DNA of 64,000 nt from Isoetes taiwanensis (taxonomy: Eukaryota > Streptophyta > Lycopodiopsida > Isoetales > Isoetaceae). A program made the position numbers and the translations under genes. Below, piece after piece: positions 34,448 through 46,775 of this stretch. The stretch spans positions 64,001 through 128,000 of the forward strand of contig JAJEKV010000399.1 in the NCBI GenBank assembly GCA_021234155.1, in the 5' to 3' direction. Positions within the stretch are counted from its first letter, which is position 1, and the number at the start of each line of letters is the position of its first letter. The notes below the pieces were generated by a model. That model did no database searches. It had not been told where the DNA came from and was given only the letters and a program-made list of their open reading frames with translations.

Positions 34448-36761
34448 TTCACAAAGTTCAACCCGTATAAGTCATGTGCGTGACCCAAAAGGGTTTAATT
34501 TTAAGTTGATCCATATGTATACTCGTACTAAGGATACGACACCAAGCCTAAAATACCGTATACGTTCGTAAGGGGGAGGTTGGCGGGAGAGCTCTGCCTT
34601 CGTACATACGGGATAGGGGCTTCTTGATCCGGTGAATATGGACTTTGTTTTGTATTTTACATATAGTGCGAAGCTTCATTCGAGTTTATCTCAATTTTGC
34701 CAATGGATCTCCATTTTTTTTCTTCAACTTCTTCAACGGGCTTACCACCATCAAATTGTTTTGCACAGGGTTGCTGAGGGTGCTGATCCAGCCAATTTGG
34801 GTCTCGATATTGCATTGCATTTTGTGTTGTAGGTACGTTTTGTGCTTCTTTCTATGCTTTCTACTTTTCAATTCTATTTTTCAAGCTCTTTTTTCCTCAA
34901 TGTACTAACACAACAAATGCTCTTATTTCTATTCCTATTGAGCTCGTTGAAAATTGACGCATTTGTGCAAGGTATGTTTTAAGCTCCTTTCCATTTTTCA
35001 AGCTCTTTTTTCCTCGAGATTATTTTTGTAGTATTTGTTTAGCCTTTTCTCTAGAACTAGCTGCCTTGGTTTCCCATGCTGGTAGATCAGTTTATGTAGC
35101 ACCCTTTGGTAATTTGTTGCTCAACTTTTCTGCTGCCCGAATGGTTTAATGACAATGGGATCCCCTGCTATTTTTGTTTGATGGTTTGAAACATGCCGTT
35201 CTGGGTCTCTTTAAATGGATAATATTTTTTCAATCTAGACCATAATTTTACTCTGTTTGGCAAAAAATCATTCAATTATTCTTGCATATGCTGTTAGAAC
35301 AGGCTCGCACTTCGCAATTTTGGGTTCTTACATCTCTTTCTTCTTAGCCCTCCTTTTTATGCCATTGATGGATGGAACTAGCATGCGATATTTGGAATGC
35401 CTTTCAAACAGCTTGAACCTGTTCTATGCTAGTTATCTCTTATACATTTTCCTTCCTGTATAAATTGGAAAGATAAAGCCTGATCTTACCCTCTATCCCT
35501 TTCCATGTTTTATGCTTGACTCCTTCCTTTCAAGAGGTTAAACACTCTATTTTGTATGCTGGTCTGACCTGGGTTTTGCCTATGTTTGCCCTTATTACCT
35601 TGCAAATCAAATAACTTGATCCACCAGTGGCTAAATTCCATCTAAATTCTCCAGATTCTTCCAACGCAACCTATTGTAGAGACCTTACCTGCACTAGTTA
35701 TGCTAGAAGTTGCATTGCTTGAACTACTATGGTTTGCAACACCTTGAGCAAAAACAATGGAATTTACATTGTATAAGAAGAGTGGTTGCAGTTGCAGCTA
35801 TGGTTTGCAGCAGGCTACTGGCTGGCTAATGCAACCCATCTCTAAACCAGGACGGTCGAAGGAGCAGGAACCAACAATGAGGCCACCAAGAAGGCATATC
35901 CCTTACAGACAAGAATAAAGCCTCCCATCAAGTATTGAAAAGGGGAAGCAAAATAAGAAAGGAAGGTTTGGGATTTCTGAAAAGAATTTAAAGAAACCTC
36001 TAAGGATTGAATTGTGCCATTCACCCAATTACCTTGCCCGGCTTAAAGAAACAATGGTATGTCCCTCTTGAGGATATGAAGTGTTTTCTTCATCAAGGAT
36101 TTTCTTTTGTGATAAGTCCAATACATATTCCTGCTCTGTCTGAATGCTTCTAACTAACATGGTGTGCTCAACGGCTAGAATTTCCACAGCCACCTAAGAT
36201 ATCCTATCATTAGAATGCCCCTTAGAAAATGAACTCACCTTAGTTTTCCTTTTCGCATTCTTCGCTACAGGTTCTAGGTTCTACCTTCCTTATACCCTTA
36301 GCCCGTTCCTTCTTACCTTCTATTGCAAGACCTACTTTGTTCTCTTGAGGATCATCAACCATATTACAATCCATAATAACTCTTTGTTCCAGTTGGTGAA
36401 TTGTTTTCAGCATTTTTGTTCATATTTCAATTTCGTGGAAGACTCCTTAACCTTAGCTATATCTTGATTCAAACAATCTTGAAGCTCTATTGAGTTTCTC
36501 CTGGCTTCAAACACAGCAGCAATGGCAGATTCCTTCTCATAGTTTAAATCCATTACAATTTTCCTCACCTCGTTAAGAGTATTCTGAATTGTTTTTCTTT
36601 CTGCAGCTAAGTTCTCCTAAAACTCTTGTTCATAATAGTTTAGGGATTATGTATTTTACTTTGAATATGTGATGTGCAGGTAACATGGAAGTAGATGAGT
36701 GAGTAATTTTCATTCTCCTAGATAATGGAACAGTAAATTCCACAGAGGTCGGGTTTATTAG
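34448..36761. other. 5' non-coding arm of the 9.4-kb transposon
   Basis: 2.3 kb without a supported gene. The outer 200 bp hold a 'ccgtatacgttcgtaaggggg' segment resembling motifs at the other end. Poly-T/pyrimidine tracts occur near 34709-34740 and 34860-35040. A 5' leader or first exon of the transposase-like gene may lie near 36680. Confidence 0.5.
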
Positions 36762-39700
36762 GGCAAAGATTATTCAAGTTTACGAGAAGATATAGAAGAT
36801 GAGGTGGAGGGGATCAAGGGCCGTAGCTTTGTTTTTCTTGCAAAAAGGAGGTTACCATTGTCTAAGAAGCAAGAAGAGAAGTATAAAGTTATTGACAATG
36901 AAGTCTTAGTGAAATTGGTAGATGGGACAAGTGATCAACATGTTGAATGGAATGGCAATCAGCAAGTTGAAAGAAATGACAACAACCATGTTAAAAGGCC
37001 ACGAGTCATGGTCATTGAAGAGTTGGAAGAGGAGGCCAACACTGATGTAGAAGAAGTCAGTAATATAGTAGAAGTCAATGATGTAATAGAAGTTGACATA
37101 GATGCCTCTGAGTGCATTACGGAAGATTCAACACTCTTGAAGAGCAAGTTGCAGTCAAAACTTGCTACCAGGTTTCAAACAGATAAGTGGAAGAAAGACT
37201 TCAAGAAATATAGCGCGAAGTTAAAAGATATTGGTCGACATGATCGCTTTGAGATTATGTCTTCGGATTTTGATGGGAAAGCAATTTTTTCTATATGGTG
37301 CATTAAATGCAACTTGCAGTATGGCAAAAGTGGTGGCCCGGACTCTATGTACAATTTTACAGCTAAACATTGTATGACAAAGGCCCATGAAGAAAACTAT
37401 CATCGGAACCATAAGGAGCAAATTGAAACCAATCAAAAAGAGTCTCAAGAGGATGTTATTACAAGAAATAAAGCCTTGGTGGAGCAGTGCTTACTAGCTG
37501 AAGTTTCTCCTTTTGTAGAGCAATCTGGAGTATCCTTTGAGTTGTATGAAGACAGCGTAGGTGGCTACAATAGTTTGGGTAGCATTTGCATAGTTTGCAA
37601 ACTATGTAGCAAATCGCTCTTGTTATTTCCACATGCTGGTTCTATAGTAGCAAACATGAAACAACATATCATGTCATTTAGGCATATAAAGAATGCTGAA
37701 GCAAAGGAAAAGAAGGAGAAGAAATTAGAGGGGCGGCACAAAGGTGGTAGACCCGAGAATCCTCCAGATCCACGCCAAAGAAGCATGTTGACCTTCATTA
37801 ATCGAGGTTAGTTAAGATTCTATACAAATTTGTTTAGTAGTAAGTAGTCAATCATAGCAATGCACTATTTAGAGGAAATGAAACTAAATTTTATTATAAT
37901 GCAGCTATCTGTTCGGGAGTGGATAAAGAAATTTTAAACGAGACATCCAGTAAGTCTATAAACTCTTATTATGCTTGTTGTTTGTTGTATGATAAGGATA
38001 GTCATAGTCCTTAATACAGGAAATAGTTTCTTGGCTTCATTATGTTGGGGATATTGGCAAATGAAATACAAATATGGATCTAAAACCAGAGACCTAAGAC
38101 CATTCTTAGATGATGCAAGAGCTGGACATAAATGGTATTGTGAACCAAAGTTGCAAGGCAGATTTAGCATAAATGGTAAGGAGATTGTTGTAGATGGAAC
38201 ATTTAGGCATATTTCCTGCACAAGGGGATGCAATGACAAGCACTTTACAAACTATCAATGTGCTTTTTGTGCAAGAATACCAAAGGAAAGGGACTTGAGG
38301 ATGCGAGTTTATAGGCATTATCGAGCTAAAACATTTAGAGGACCGTTCTCTGAGATCTAGGCATTAGGGTGGATTACTTAACTCATAGGGAGTTACATAA
38401 CTTGGCAAGGGGGACAAGATTGAAGAATAGAAAATTGACAAGGGAATTGAAGTATAGCAAACTGAGAGTGGTGGCACTTTCTATGAAATCCAGGTCTTTA
38501 CCGAAAAGTCTGATTGAGTCTTTAAATAGAAGAGACATAAGAAAGTTCTGTATGGATATTACAGCAGCCCATTCTCTAGGCAAGTTTGATGGAAAACAAG
38601 CGCTATGGAATTTTCTCACTGATATTGCACAGAATCTTTCAAGGCCTGGACGTGCAAAACGTTACAAACAATCAACTAAAGAGCTTTTTGAGACAATCAA
38701 GATTTGGGGAGGGCGACGAATGCACAACTTTTTGTCTTTAAATCTAGCTGGTCCTTCATTGTCAACTACAAGACGCTCTTCAAAAGAGGGCTTCATATAT
38801 AGAGTTGGAATCAATGAAGATACCTTTAGCCACTTGGCAAAAACATATGCAAAGCATGTAACCGATCTAGGTTTAGCACTGGGATATGTGCCATGTACTG
38901 TTGCAGAAGATGAAACTGTCATAAAAAAGGTTGTACATTGGGTTGCAAGAGATGATAGTTTGGTTGGTTTTTGCGGTAAGTTAGAAGACCATTCATGTGA
39001 TGCTAGTTTTGTAGTGCATGTTGGAAATGACAATGCTGGTTATGAGAAAATTGTGCAAGCATTTACAGGAAATGTAATTGCCCATTATGCACGCGTCTTA
39101 ATAGTTAATCCTTTGCATGCTTGTTTGCCAAAGCTTGTCCTCGCCATCCAGCTTACATGTAATAAGTTTGACCATTTATTCGTAAGAGCCCAATGGGAGG
39201 AGGTTGTCAAGCTATGGGATTTGCATTTGAGGCCAATCTTAGGGCCTCTAATAGGACATAGCTCTGATGGAGATGCAAGGCGGAGGGCTTGCATGCTGCA
39301 AGACTACACTTCTCTAAAAGGTGCAAGTGGGTGCTTTGCAATACCTTGGGAAGGTTGGGTTCTGAATGCATGTATAAGGTATGATGGTAGTGTGTATGGG
39401 CTTCATGACCAAGACTTTATACACAACGGGAAAAAATTGATAAATCCATTGGACAATGCATCTAGAAGATTATATTTGGGCAATGAGCTCGTGACATTGA
39501 ATGATGTGTGGCATGTCTTTCACTTATGTCAAGGAGAACATGGACTGGAAATCGGGGATGTAGAAAGGAAGGATAGGCAGAATTGGAGAGCAGCACAAAG
39601 AATTGTGTCTCGAAGAGTACAAGTTTGTTTAAGAAAATTAAGATATGGGACAAATGGCCCGCAAATAAGAACTTTGGGCACTGAAGTATACCTTTCCGTA

Positions 39701-41278
39701 GTAGCACAATACATTGATATTTTCTTGTCACCACATATGGATTTGCGATCTCGAGTAAAGGCTGCTTCAACCGTCTCATTTTTCTTTAGGTTTGTGAACG
39801 CAGACTCTTATGTTTGAACTTTTTTTCAAAAGATCCTTTTTATGCAAATGTAGACTTTGGAGATTATGGATTTTGAACCATGAGATCTATTCCTTGGCCA
39901 AAAACTTTATCAGCCGTGAGACCTTTATGGACGTACAAGTGTCTTGTCATTTTGTGGTGTTATTGATAAAGTTTTTCAGGGAAAATTGCAAAGATATAGC
40001 AGTCCCAATACATTGCACAGGTTCGGACGCATGCGAAATTTTCTTCTCTAAAGTTGGTGGTATGGTGCGAAATGAAAGATCTTATACAGGTGCTGATTTA
40101 CTTGAGAGCGCTAGTGCGTTAATTAAGGTAGCAGAGTTTCAAGCTCTATCAGATCTGATTTTTCCTGCTGCGCATGCCAAACAAGAAAATATATGGCAAC
40201 TTCTAGAATGCAAGGTTGGAGAAAATGGTGAGGAAATATGTGGTAACTTGTCTGACTATTCTCTTGTCAACACAGATGCGCAAATCAGAGAGGCCTTAGA
40301 AGAGGGTTTCTTGGAGGCTAAAGACTTATGTCGCCAAGTAGGAATATGCTGCAATGGCAATAAAGACATGTCTTGGTGGAACACACCATGGCGTGTCGAG
40401 GACTATTTCCATCAAGACTACTATAAGCAACTACAAGATGGATACTTTGAGGATGAATCTGACATTGTAGAAATCAGCCACGAAGATGTAAATGTAGCTA
40501 CTCCTAGTCAAGAAGTTTCTGAAGATGGAAATGTAGATATTATTGCAGAATCAGAAATGAGGCATGTATTTGATATAATGATAGATGAGATGGAATTGGA
40601 AAAAGATATAAAAATTCAAAGGACTGTAAAAATAGATGACAAAGAAGTTTGCAAGGCGACATTAGTGAGTCGGCTTAACGGAAATCCTTGGCTCTCGAAG
40701 GACAGGTTGACTAGAGTGAAGAATCAAGTTCATTGCGTAGGTGAGAATAAGAAGATAAATGCTGCACTTCACTTGGAATCGGATCTGACTGTGCAGTATA
40801 TTTTGAAGTTGAGCAAGAATGTTTGACTGGAAAGCGTAAACATGTACCGGAAAAAAAGCATCTTTGGTACTTGGGTAGAGTTTTGAGCATCAGAAGGAAG
40901 TTAGGTAAAGGATGGCGAGAAAGTAGAGAACCTATCGACCTGATGGAGAGACCATCATACTTAGTGGAAGTGAACCTTGCTTGGTATAACGAGCATAAGG
41001 AGGGAAATAGCGTATGGTTTACTTATGATTTGGCAGACCTGCAATTAATCTCACTTGAATCTGTCATATCTTTGGCTTGTATGACATATTATCCAGAAAC
41101 AAGTAGATATTCTTTGGATGACAATGATAGGTACCATATTGATAAGTTCATAACTAGTCAACTTAAAGGTTTGTACATCATATGAATACTTTATTAAAGT
41201 AGATAATTTAGCAGTTTATTGCTTATTCATGTTGGTTTAATGCATGCAGGTAATAAAGGGAAGGGTAAGGTGACATGA
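36762..41278 (+). CDS. putative transposase, divergent hAT-like, two zinc fingers, seven exons
   Basis: Exon model from splice sites and frame: 36762-37806, 37905-37949, 38020-38268, 38361-39789, 39854-40740, 40797-41168, 41250-41278 (ends GNKGKGKVT, stop). It totals 4,056 nt, an open frame of 1,351 residues; the start codon lies upstream, perhaps ATGGAA at 36683 plus one intron. Visible features, numbered from codon 36804: acidic stretch 71-107; zinc finger 1 (C166, C169, H195, H200); zinc finger 2 (C265, C268, H288, H294); AT-hook-like GRHKGGRPENP at 310-320. Further on are AEDETVIKKVVHWVARDD, GHSSDGDARRRACMLQDY and, near the C-terminus, HCTGSDACEIFFSKVGGM then VRNERSYTGADLL, which resembles the hAT dimerisation segment (SERxFSxxGxxVxxRRSxL). 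Roles in DNA binding and DDE-type cutting are inferred. Introns are 56-98 bp. The weak point is 38268-38361: without that intron there is a TAG and a frame change. A domesticated host gene is the alternative, but the flanking target repeats argue against it. Confidence 0.78.
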
Positions 41279-42347
41279 GACCTCAAAACTCTGCAATATC
41301 AAAGATTAATTGGTTCATGAATTTGAAGATCGAAGATATGAAGTTTCTAACCTGCTGAGAAGGTTAAGGTTTTATAAACCTGTTTTGTTTCTAGTGTGCT
41401 CTAGTCATAGGCTCTGAATTTTCATGCCATTCCACAAAAAAATTAAGGGTGGACTACATGCACAGAAGACTTGTACTTCTACTCGCAGCAACCATGTCCT
41501 TTTTAGAAATATCGGTTCTATGCTGCTCCGAGCAGCCATGGCTTTTTTCATAAACCAACTACTGTTTTGTTCACTCTCTGTAATGAATATATATGTGTTT
41601 ACACTTTACAATGAAATCCCTATAGTTTGCATTTATGATATAGCGAAAAAGTATTTATGATGTATGCTGCAGGTTTGCTCTTAGAGCCTCTCCACATTTA
41701 GGATTTTGCTTGACTAACATGTTAATATCAGCTTCAGTTTGTTGGCAGAAATGAGGTCTGTTGGAACTTAAGAGGTCTGTTGAATTGTATTTGTTATAAA
41801 ACAGGGAAAGTGATGCAATTAGAATTACAAAATTCTGTAAATTATAACAGGTTGATTATGTTTGAGCAGTCCGATGCATGCAAACAGGAACATGAACATG
41901 GTGGAGTATATTAAATTACACAGGCTGTGTAATTGTAGTATTTCTGTGAGCATGAACTAAACTCAGGGATTTTATCTTCCCCAGATATTTTATCTTCAAT
42001 GTAAGAACTCGTAGGTGCACGAGTTGTGGGCAGGCACAGAAAGCAGTTGAGGGATTTGATCTTCCCTCTACAACCTGTAGATGTGAACAAAAATGAAGGG
42101 ATGAACACTCGAGACATAGCCTATATGGCATGTTCTGTAAATAGGAATGTTTCTATCTTATTATGGTTAAATGAATCAATGATATATCTACAAAAAATAT
42201 TGAAAGGAAATAGTATCAGATGAACTCAGCAGCTCAGGGTCGTGATTTTCCTGCATACTTTTTAAGCAGTAGACTGTCATAAAACATGCTGGGACGATAA
42301 GGCAAAGATTTTTTGGAAATGAGATTGCGCTTGGGCTGTTGAAGGGA

Positions 42348-42430
42348 TCTATTCGAACCTAGTAGGACCGTCCAACCTAGTATATGAAGATTCGAACCTA
42401 GTAGGACCGTCCAACCTAGTATGTGAAGCC
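42348..42430. repeat. 41-bp tandem duplication
   Basis: Two copies of ATTCGAACCTAGTAGGACCG followed by TCCAACCTAGTAT. Three 'atgtgaagc' motifs follow to about 42480. Confidence 0.85.
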
Positions 42431-43529
42431 GACTACTGAACATGTGCAAATATGTGAAGCGGACTAACTGAATGTGAAGCGAACGAGTGAATAGGGATTT
42501 AGTCAATAATTTTGAACAGTGTTTTAAGTCAATTTCTTTTGAATTGTGTGAATTTGAGGCAGCAATTGCATTTTGCAATAATATAGCTTGTAGTTGGATT
42601 TTGCAATAAATCAAATTCACTAAATCAAAGTCCTATAGTCTAGACAAGTCTAACTAAGAAATATAAGTGTAATCATTAGAAAATCCTAATAGGTTTTGGT
42701 TTTCTTGTATAAATGTTTAAGTGCATTAATGCATTACGACATGATGGACCACAACCATGTATATAATTGCGTGAGGGCTACAAACTAACAGACAAATCAT
42801 TGGCCATAGAGAACGAGCTTATTTAAGGATGTTTCCACTTAGATGTTGATTGAAGACTTTCGTTTGCAACAAGTCAAGTTAATGGTTGATTGAAGATTTT
42901 CATACTGCAAATTCCATTAACATGTTAATTGAAGGCTTTCTTTTGCAAAAAGTCAAGCTTTAAGACTTTTGTTTTGCAACAAGTCAAGCTATAATCGAAG
43001 ATTTTCATATTGTATGTTCTCTGGTTTCCTCAAGGACACATTTCTCAAGGGAAAGCATGCCCCTTTATATCCTTCCTATTATTATGTTATTTTTTAATTG
43101 TTATGTGCCCCTTTATATCCTTCCTATTATAGTATTTTTTTTTTTTGAATGTTATGATCTTGTGTACTTACTATGGACTCAGTCTAACGGCCTCAAAAGG
43201 GGAAATGTGTGATGTGTTTATCTGATTACTTCCTTGACATTCGAACCTCACATTCTCACCCTCAAATGTGTGATGTGCTTATGTGATTAGGTCCTTGACC
43301 TTTAAATGTCACATTCTCACCCCCACTCTCACTCTCATGGGGAAGCGCCCCATCCTTCAGACCTCACATTCTCACCCTTGACAGTTACAAATTCGAAGGG
43401 ATCAAGATTATGTTCTTATTGAGTATACGTGTAGAGCAGATAATTCCTTTTGAATTGTCTATGTGTTAGCTTCCAGATTTTCAATATAAGTTCTATAAGT
43501 TATGAAACTTTATCTATAGATTGGCAAGG

Positions 43530-43690
43530 TGAACCTATTTAAGAACATGTATGGTAGGGCTAAAGTTGTCAATAAAAACAATACATGTATAAATATGGTA
43601 GAACTATCGTTGTTGCGACACAAATACATGTATAAATATGGTAGGGCTATAGTTATAACCAACAAACTTGCATGTATAAATACGATAGAG
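43530..43690. repeat. subterminal degenerate tandem repeat
   Basis: Three to four copies of ACATGTATAAATATGGTAGG with 'gctatagttgt' spacers at about 55-60-bp intervals, within 300 bp of the transposon's right end. hAT-family elements often carry subterminal repeats bound by their transposase, so this may be a binding array; that is inference. Confidence 0.65.
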
Positions 43691-43830
43691 GTGCAACTTT
43701 TATAAAACCACATGGGCGTATACAAGGGGGTTTTTTATGAGAAAAAACGTATACAAGGGTGTTTTTGCAAACCCCTTGCACGCAGGTGGTATACCCCCTA
43801 TAGGATAGGTGCATCCCCTGGGGCTTATTA

Positions 43831-44690
43831 TCCCATACAGCCAGGAGTATGCAGGAACATTTGGATGCTCTCAGTCAATTCTGTGACATAGCAGGAATGA
43901 CAGTCAACCAGCAGAAAACCAAGCTGTTGGGAATCAATTTCTCTGCTAACATGCTATGGGATGACTGTGTAGAAAGAAGGGTCAGCGCGGGATGGAAAGC
44001 CCTGTATGCAATGCAGAATAGCTGTCACAGAATAGATCTCTGCGATTGGGCACGCAAAGCACACTTGTTAGAGCACTCGTGGAACCCGATCTTCTTGTAT
44101 GGGGTAGAGGTCAGGGGGGCCGATTAGCAAGGGTACTTGGGATAAGCTAGAGAGGGTGCGTAAGGCTTTCCGACATACTAGAGGCGCCAAGGACACGAGT
44201 GCCTTATCCAATTTTTCGTATGAGACCTGGCTTTTGGCCCCCGGATGATTCGCTATCGCGCAGGCACCTTGCGTATTTCCATAAGGTTGGCGAAATGGAT
44301 GCACAACGTCTTCCTCCCCTGCTCACATTATTGGCACAAGGGCTTAACGTCTAAGAGAGAGTATGGCAAGAGCATTGTAGGGGATGGTTCGCGACGATGG
44401 TCCATAGACTATCAACACATTGTGGATATGTGGGATATTACGCAGAGTGAGGCGCATTTGAATCGCCGCTTTCTTTGCCTCTCTGTGGGATGCGCCCACT
44501 CTTGCAAAGCCCAAAACAGAGCACTACCACACACAGGTCAATCCGTCGCTTGAACACGACCCCCACCAGTATCTGAAGGCACACATTTCCACCAAGAAAC
44601 GAAGAGCTATAGCTGCAATAAGGACAGGGTCCCACCATCTCAGAATTGAGACAGGCCGCTGGGGTACAGATGGAGGGCAGGGAATCCCCG
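43831..44690 (+). pseudogene. LINE ORF2 remnant, 3' part (LINE 3, continued)
   Basis: Continues the reading frame of 33380-34438: QEHLDALSQFCDIAGMTVNQ, then after an internal loss of about 35 codons LGINFSANMLWDDCVERRVS, then IAAIRTGSHHLRIETGRWG near 44600-44660, equivalent to the tail of LINE 1. The terminal zinc knuckle is not seen. Several stops lie between 44120 and 44560. Confidence 0.85.
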
Positions 44691-44694
44691 GCGT

Positions 44695-45922
44695 TGTTTT
44701 ATTTGTCCTTTTCCTTGATGTCTTGTTAACAAATGTCATGTACACCTTAAATAAAGTTATAAGAAGTGGATAAATAAATATACAAGGAGTATAAGGGAAA
44801 CTATGGAAGTACAAGGGCAGGGATCTAGCACAGACTATCCACAATAGTAAGTTCAGTACAGATGCAGGAGATAGGTCTGATTTGATTATTAGTTATTTAA
44901 GTATGCTTTGTTGAATTAAACAAGATAAGGTCCTAAAGTAACATGAGGCATTGAACGAAAGTGGTTCCCGGAGATGGGGCCGGTTTTATGGTAAGTTGGT
45001 GAGGCTATATCCGATTCAAGGTCATGAGGTCCTGTGGATTTTTAAGCCAGAAGTGCAAGATTTGGAGTTTCCACATTAAGACGCATTAATAAATCTTAAG
45101 CTATGGAAAGTGGGTTTTTAATTAGAATATTAAAAAACCTTAGCTAACAATGGTTCAAAAAGAAATAGATGTTGGAACTTTGGAGATCTGGAGAAGTTGG
45201 GCCGGGAGAGCAATATGAGGTATATGGAGTGTCCAGATGAGGCTATGGCATGGAGCACTGTTAGTCTAAGTGTATACATGTAAGTTTCTAAGTTGTTGCA
45301 TTGTATTTTATCAAAGGCATCATAGCTAATGGATTATCCCCATGGGAGAATGGTTATGAGGCAAGTATTGCATTGTGTGGATTGGTAGTATCTTTCCTTG
45401 TTCAGCAAAGTACGTAGGCGTCGGAGCTACATCAATGATAGCCATGCTTGCGACTTCATCGACGTGATTAGATTATGATCATCACCCGTGTCAGTAAGTT
45501 TAGCTACTCCGACATGGTAGTGGATGAGAATTATATGTAAGAAGTATGGTAAGTTACTATGACCAGCGGATTTATCAGAAGCTAATGTGGAGTTGCATTC
45601 CTTAATGGGGGGAATCGCCTTATCGTAAGCTGTAAGTATTGCGAAAATGCTAAGTATGAGATATACTTCTATGTCATTGTAGGGTTCATTGGGAAAGCTA
45701 CTTCAACAGGTATGGGCAACCTCGACAACGGTATGATCTAGGCACATGTATAGGAAATATTCTAATGAACTTCACATGTCTTGGTCTTTGCATTGTTCCA
45801 CTGTTGTCTTGGTATTTGATCATGTCTATTGGAACCTCCGGGGTCGGGCTTCTAGGTTCGGTGGCCTAGGTTGCTCCGACATGCTCATGTTCACCTATAT
45901 TCTATGTTGTATTCTTGTACTC
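44695..45922. other. no supported gene, probable degraded element sequence
   Basis: GC-richer patches near 45410-45500 and 45590-45640 suggest old element sequence. No motif is clear. Confidence 0.35.
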
Positions 45923-46740
45923 TGTGACACCGGGCGTAGTTCTCCTGGCAGGGATTGCTACGTCAGTCAACTCTTTCCCATGGTAAAAGGTCCTCCAGTG
46001 CCAGACGTGGGCTGAGAGGGTATGTGCATACGAGGTTCACCCCACCACCCGCTACAGGGCTTGGAATGTAAGCTGGCTGGGCAACATGCTACTAACGGGG
46101 CCTGTATATAGGCTGGCTGAGATTGTCCCGGAGCTATGTTTATGATGATTTGGTATTTTGGATACGTTCTTTGCTTCTGTTGCTCATGTGTTATATTCCT
46201 TTGCATTAGGTTGTCATTGTCTTAGCACTGTGCTCAAGTAGGATTTTCCGTCTGTGTTTGTGCTTACCCAAGATTTGCAGAGTATTTCCATGCATGCATC
46301 CAGGCTCTTTTAGGATAATTACCATGCATCTAGATTAGCTTCTATTCCATCTTTCGTTCCTCTGGATGTTTCTGCATGCCATACTTTCTCGAACATACAT
46401 AGCCAAACCTTCTTATCAATTCATGCATAAATCCAATGATATCAGCCCATGTACCTCAGATTAACTCAACAAAACCCCACCTGTAAGAAGATGTTTGATG
46501 CCGTTCTTGATGTGGTCTCCAAGCTCTTGCCTCTTTGGTGTCTCCAACAGAATCCTTCTATGCTCTGCAATTCGTCTCTGGCCTCCTACAAAAGCTTTGC
46601 AAGGCTCCTTCTCAAAAACACAAGAAAACCCTTGCTTTTAAGCTCTCTACACATGCATGCACGCATGCATGCATGCCATGCATGTATACATGCGTATTTA
46701 AATACGCATGCTGCCCCATCAAGTGGTCAGGTCCGTTACA
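45923..46740 (-). repeat. possible solo LTR related to the 47161-52356 element
   Basis: The right edge GGTCCGTTACA is identical to the terminus of the LTRs at 48685 and 52356. An array of CATGCATG motifs lies at 46650-46710, as in those LTRs. The left edge is set at TGTGACACCGGG, matching the LTR end TGTGACGGG only partly, and I found no 5-bp target duplication. Confidence 0.45.
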
Positions 46741-46775
46741 GTGGACGTTAAAATATACTTCCTTCCTTCCTTCTT
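46741..46775 (+). repeat. retroposon-like terminus with (CTTC)n
   Basis: GTGGACGTTAAAATATACTT followed by (CCTT)n. The core GTGGACGNTAAAA is shared with the retroposon ends at 2206 and 11025, but the trailing simple repeat differs. Confidence 0.4.

Larger units (their letters stand above)
41279..43819. other. 3' non-coding arm of the 9.4-kb transposon
   Basis: 2.5 kb without a supported gene. It includes tandem repeats described separately and two copies of 'tgcccctttatatccttcct' near 43050 and 43105. Confidence 0.5.
34439..43820 (+). mobile_element. 9.4-kb autonomous DNA transposon, divergent hAT-like, inserted in a LINE
   Basis: The insertion is flanked by GGGCTTATTA at 34429-34438 and 43821-43830. 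The LINE sequence is continuous in frame once the element and one repeat copy are left out, which fixes both ends. Ends read CAAGGGGGGTTC (left) and, reverse-complemented, CAGGGGATGCACC (right). A target duplication of 8-10 bp (up to two matching Gs may be chance) and CA(R)GGG ends fit the hAT superfamily. Subterminal direct repeats CGTATACAAGGGKG lie near 43718 and 43750. One multi-exon transposase-like gene occupies the middle. Confidence 0.88.

Noticed and set aside
36762-41278. P-element/THAP9-type transposase
   Set aside because: No THAP zinc finger pattern is visible, and the C-terminal block and CAGGG-like ends fit hAT better.
46640-46720. CRISPR-like array
   Set aside because: CATGCATG runs are simple palindromic repeats without spacers, in a plant nuclear context.
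45923-46740. Confident solo LTR with target duplication
   Set aside because: The right edge matches the LTR family, but flanking 5-mers (TACTC and GTGGA) do not match and the left edge is weak.
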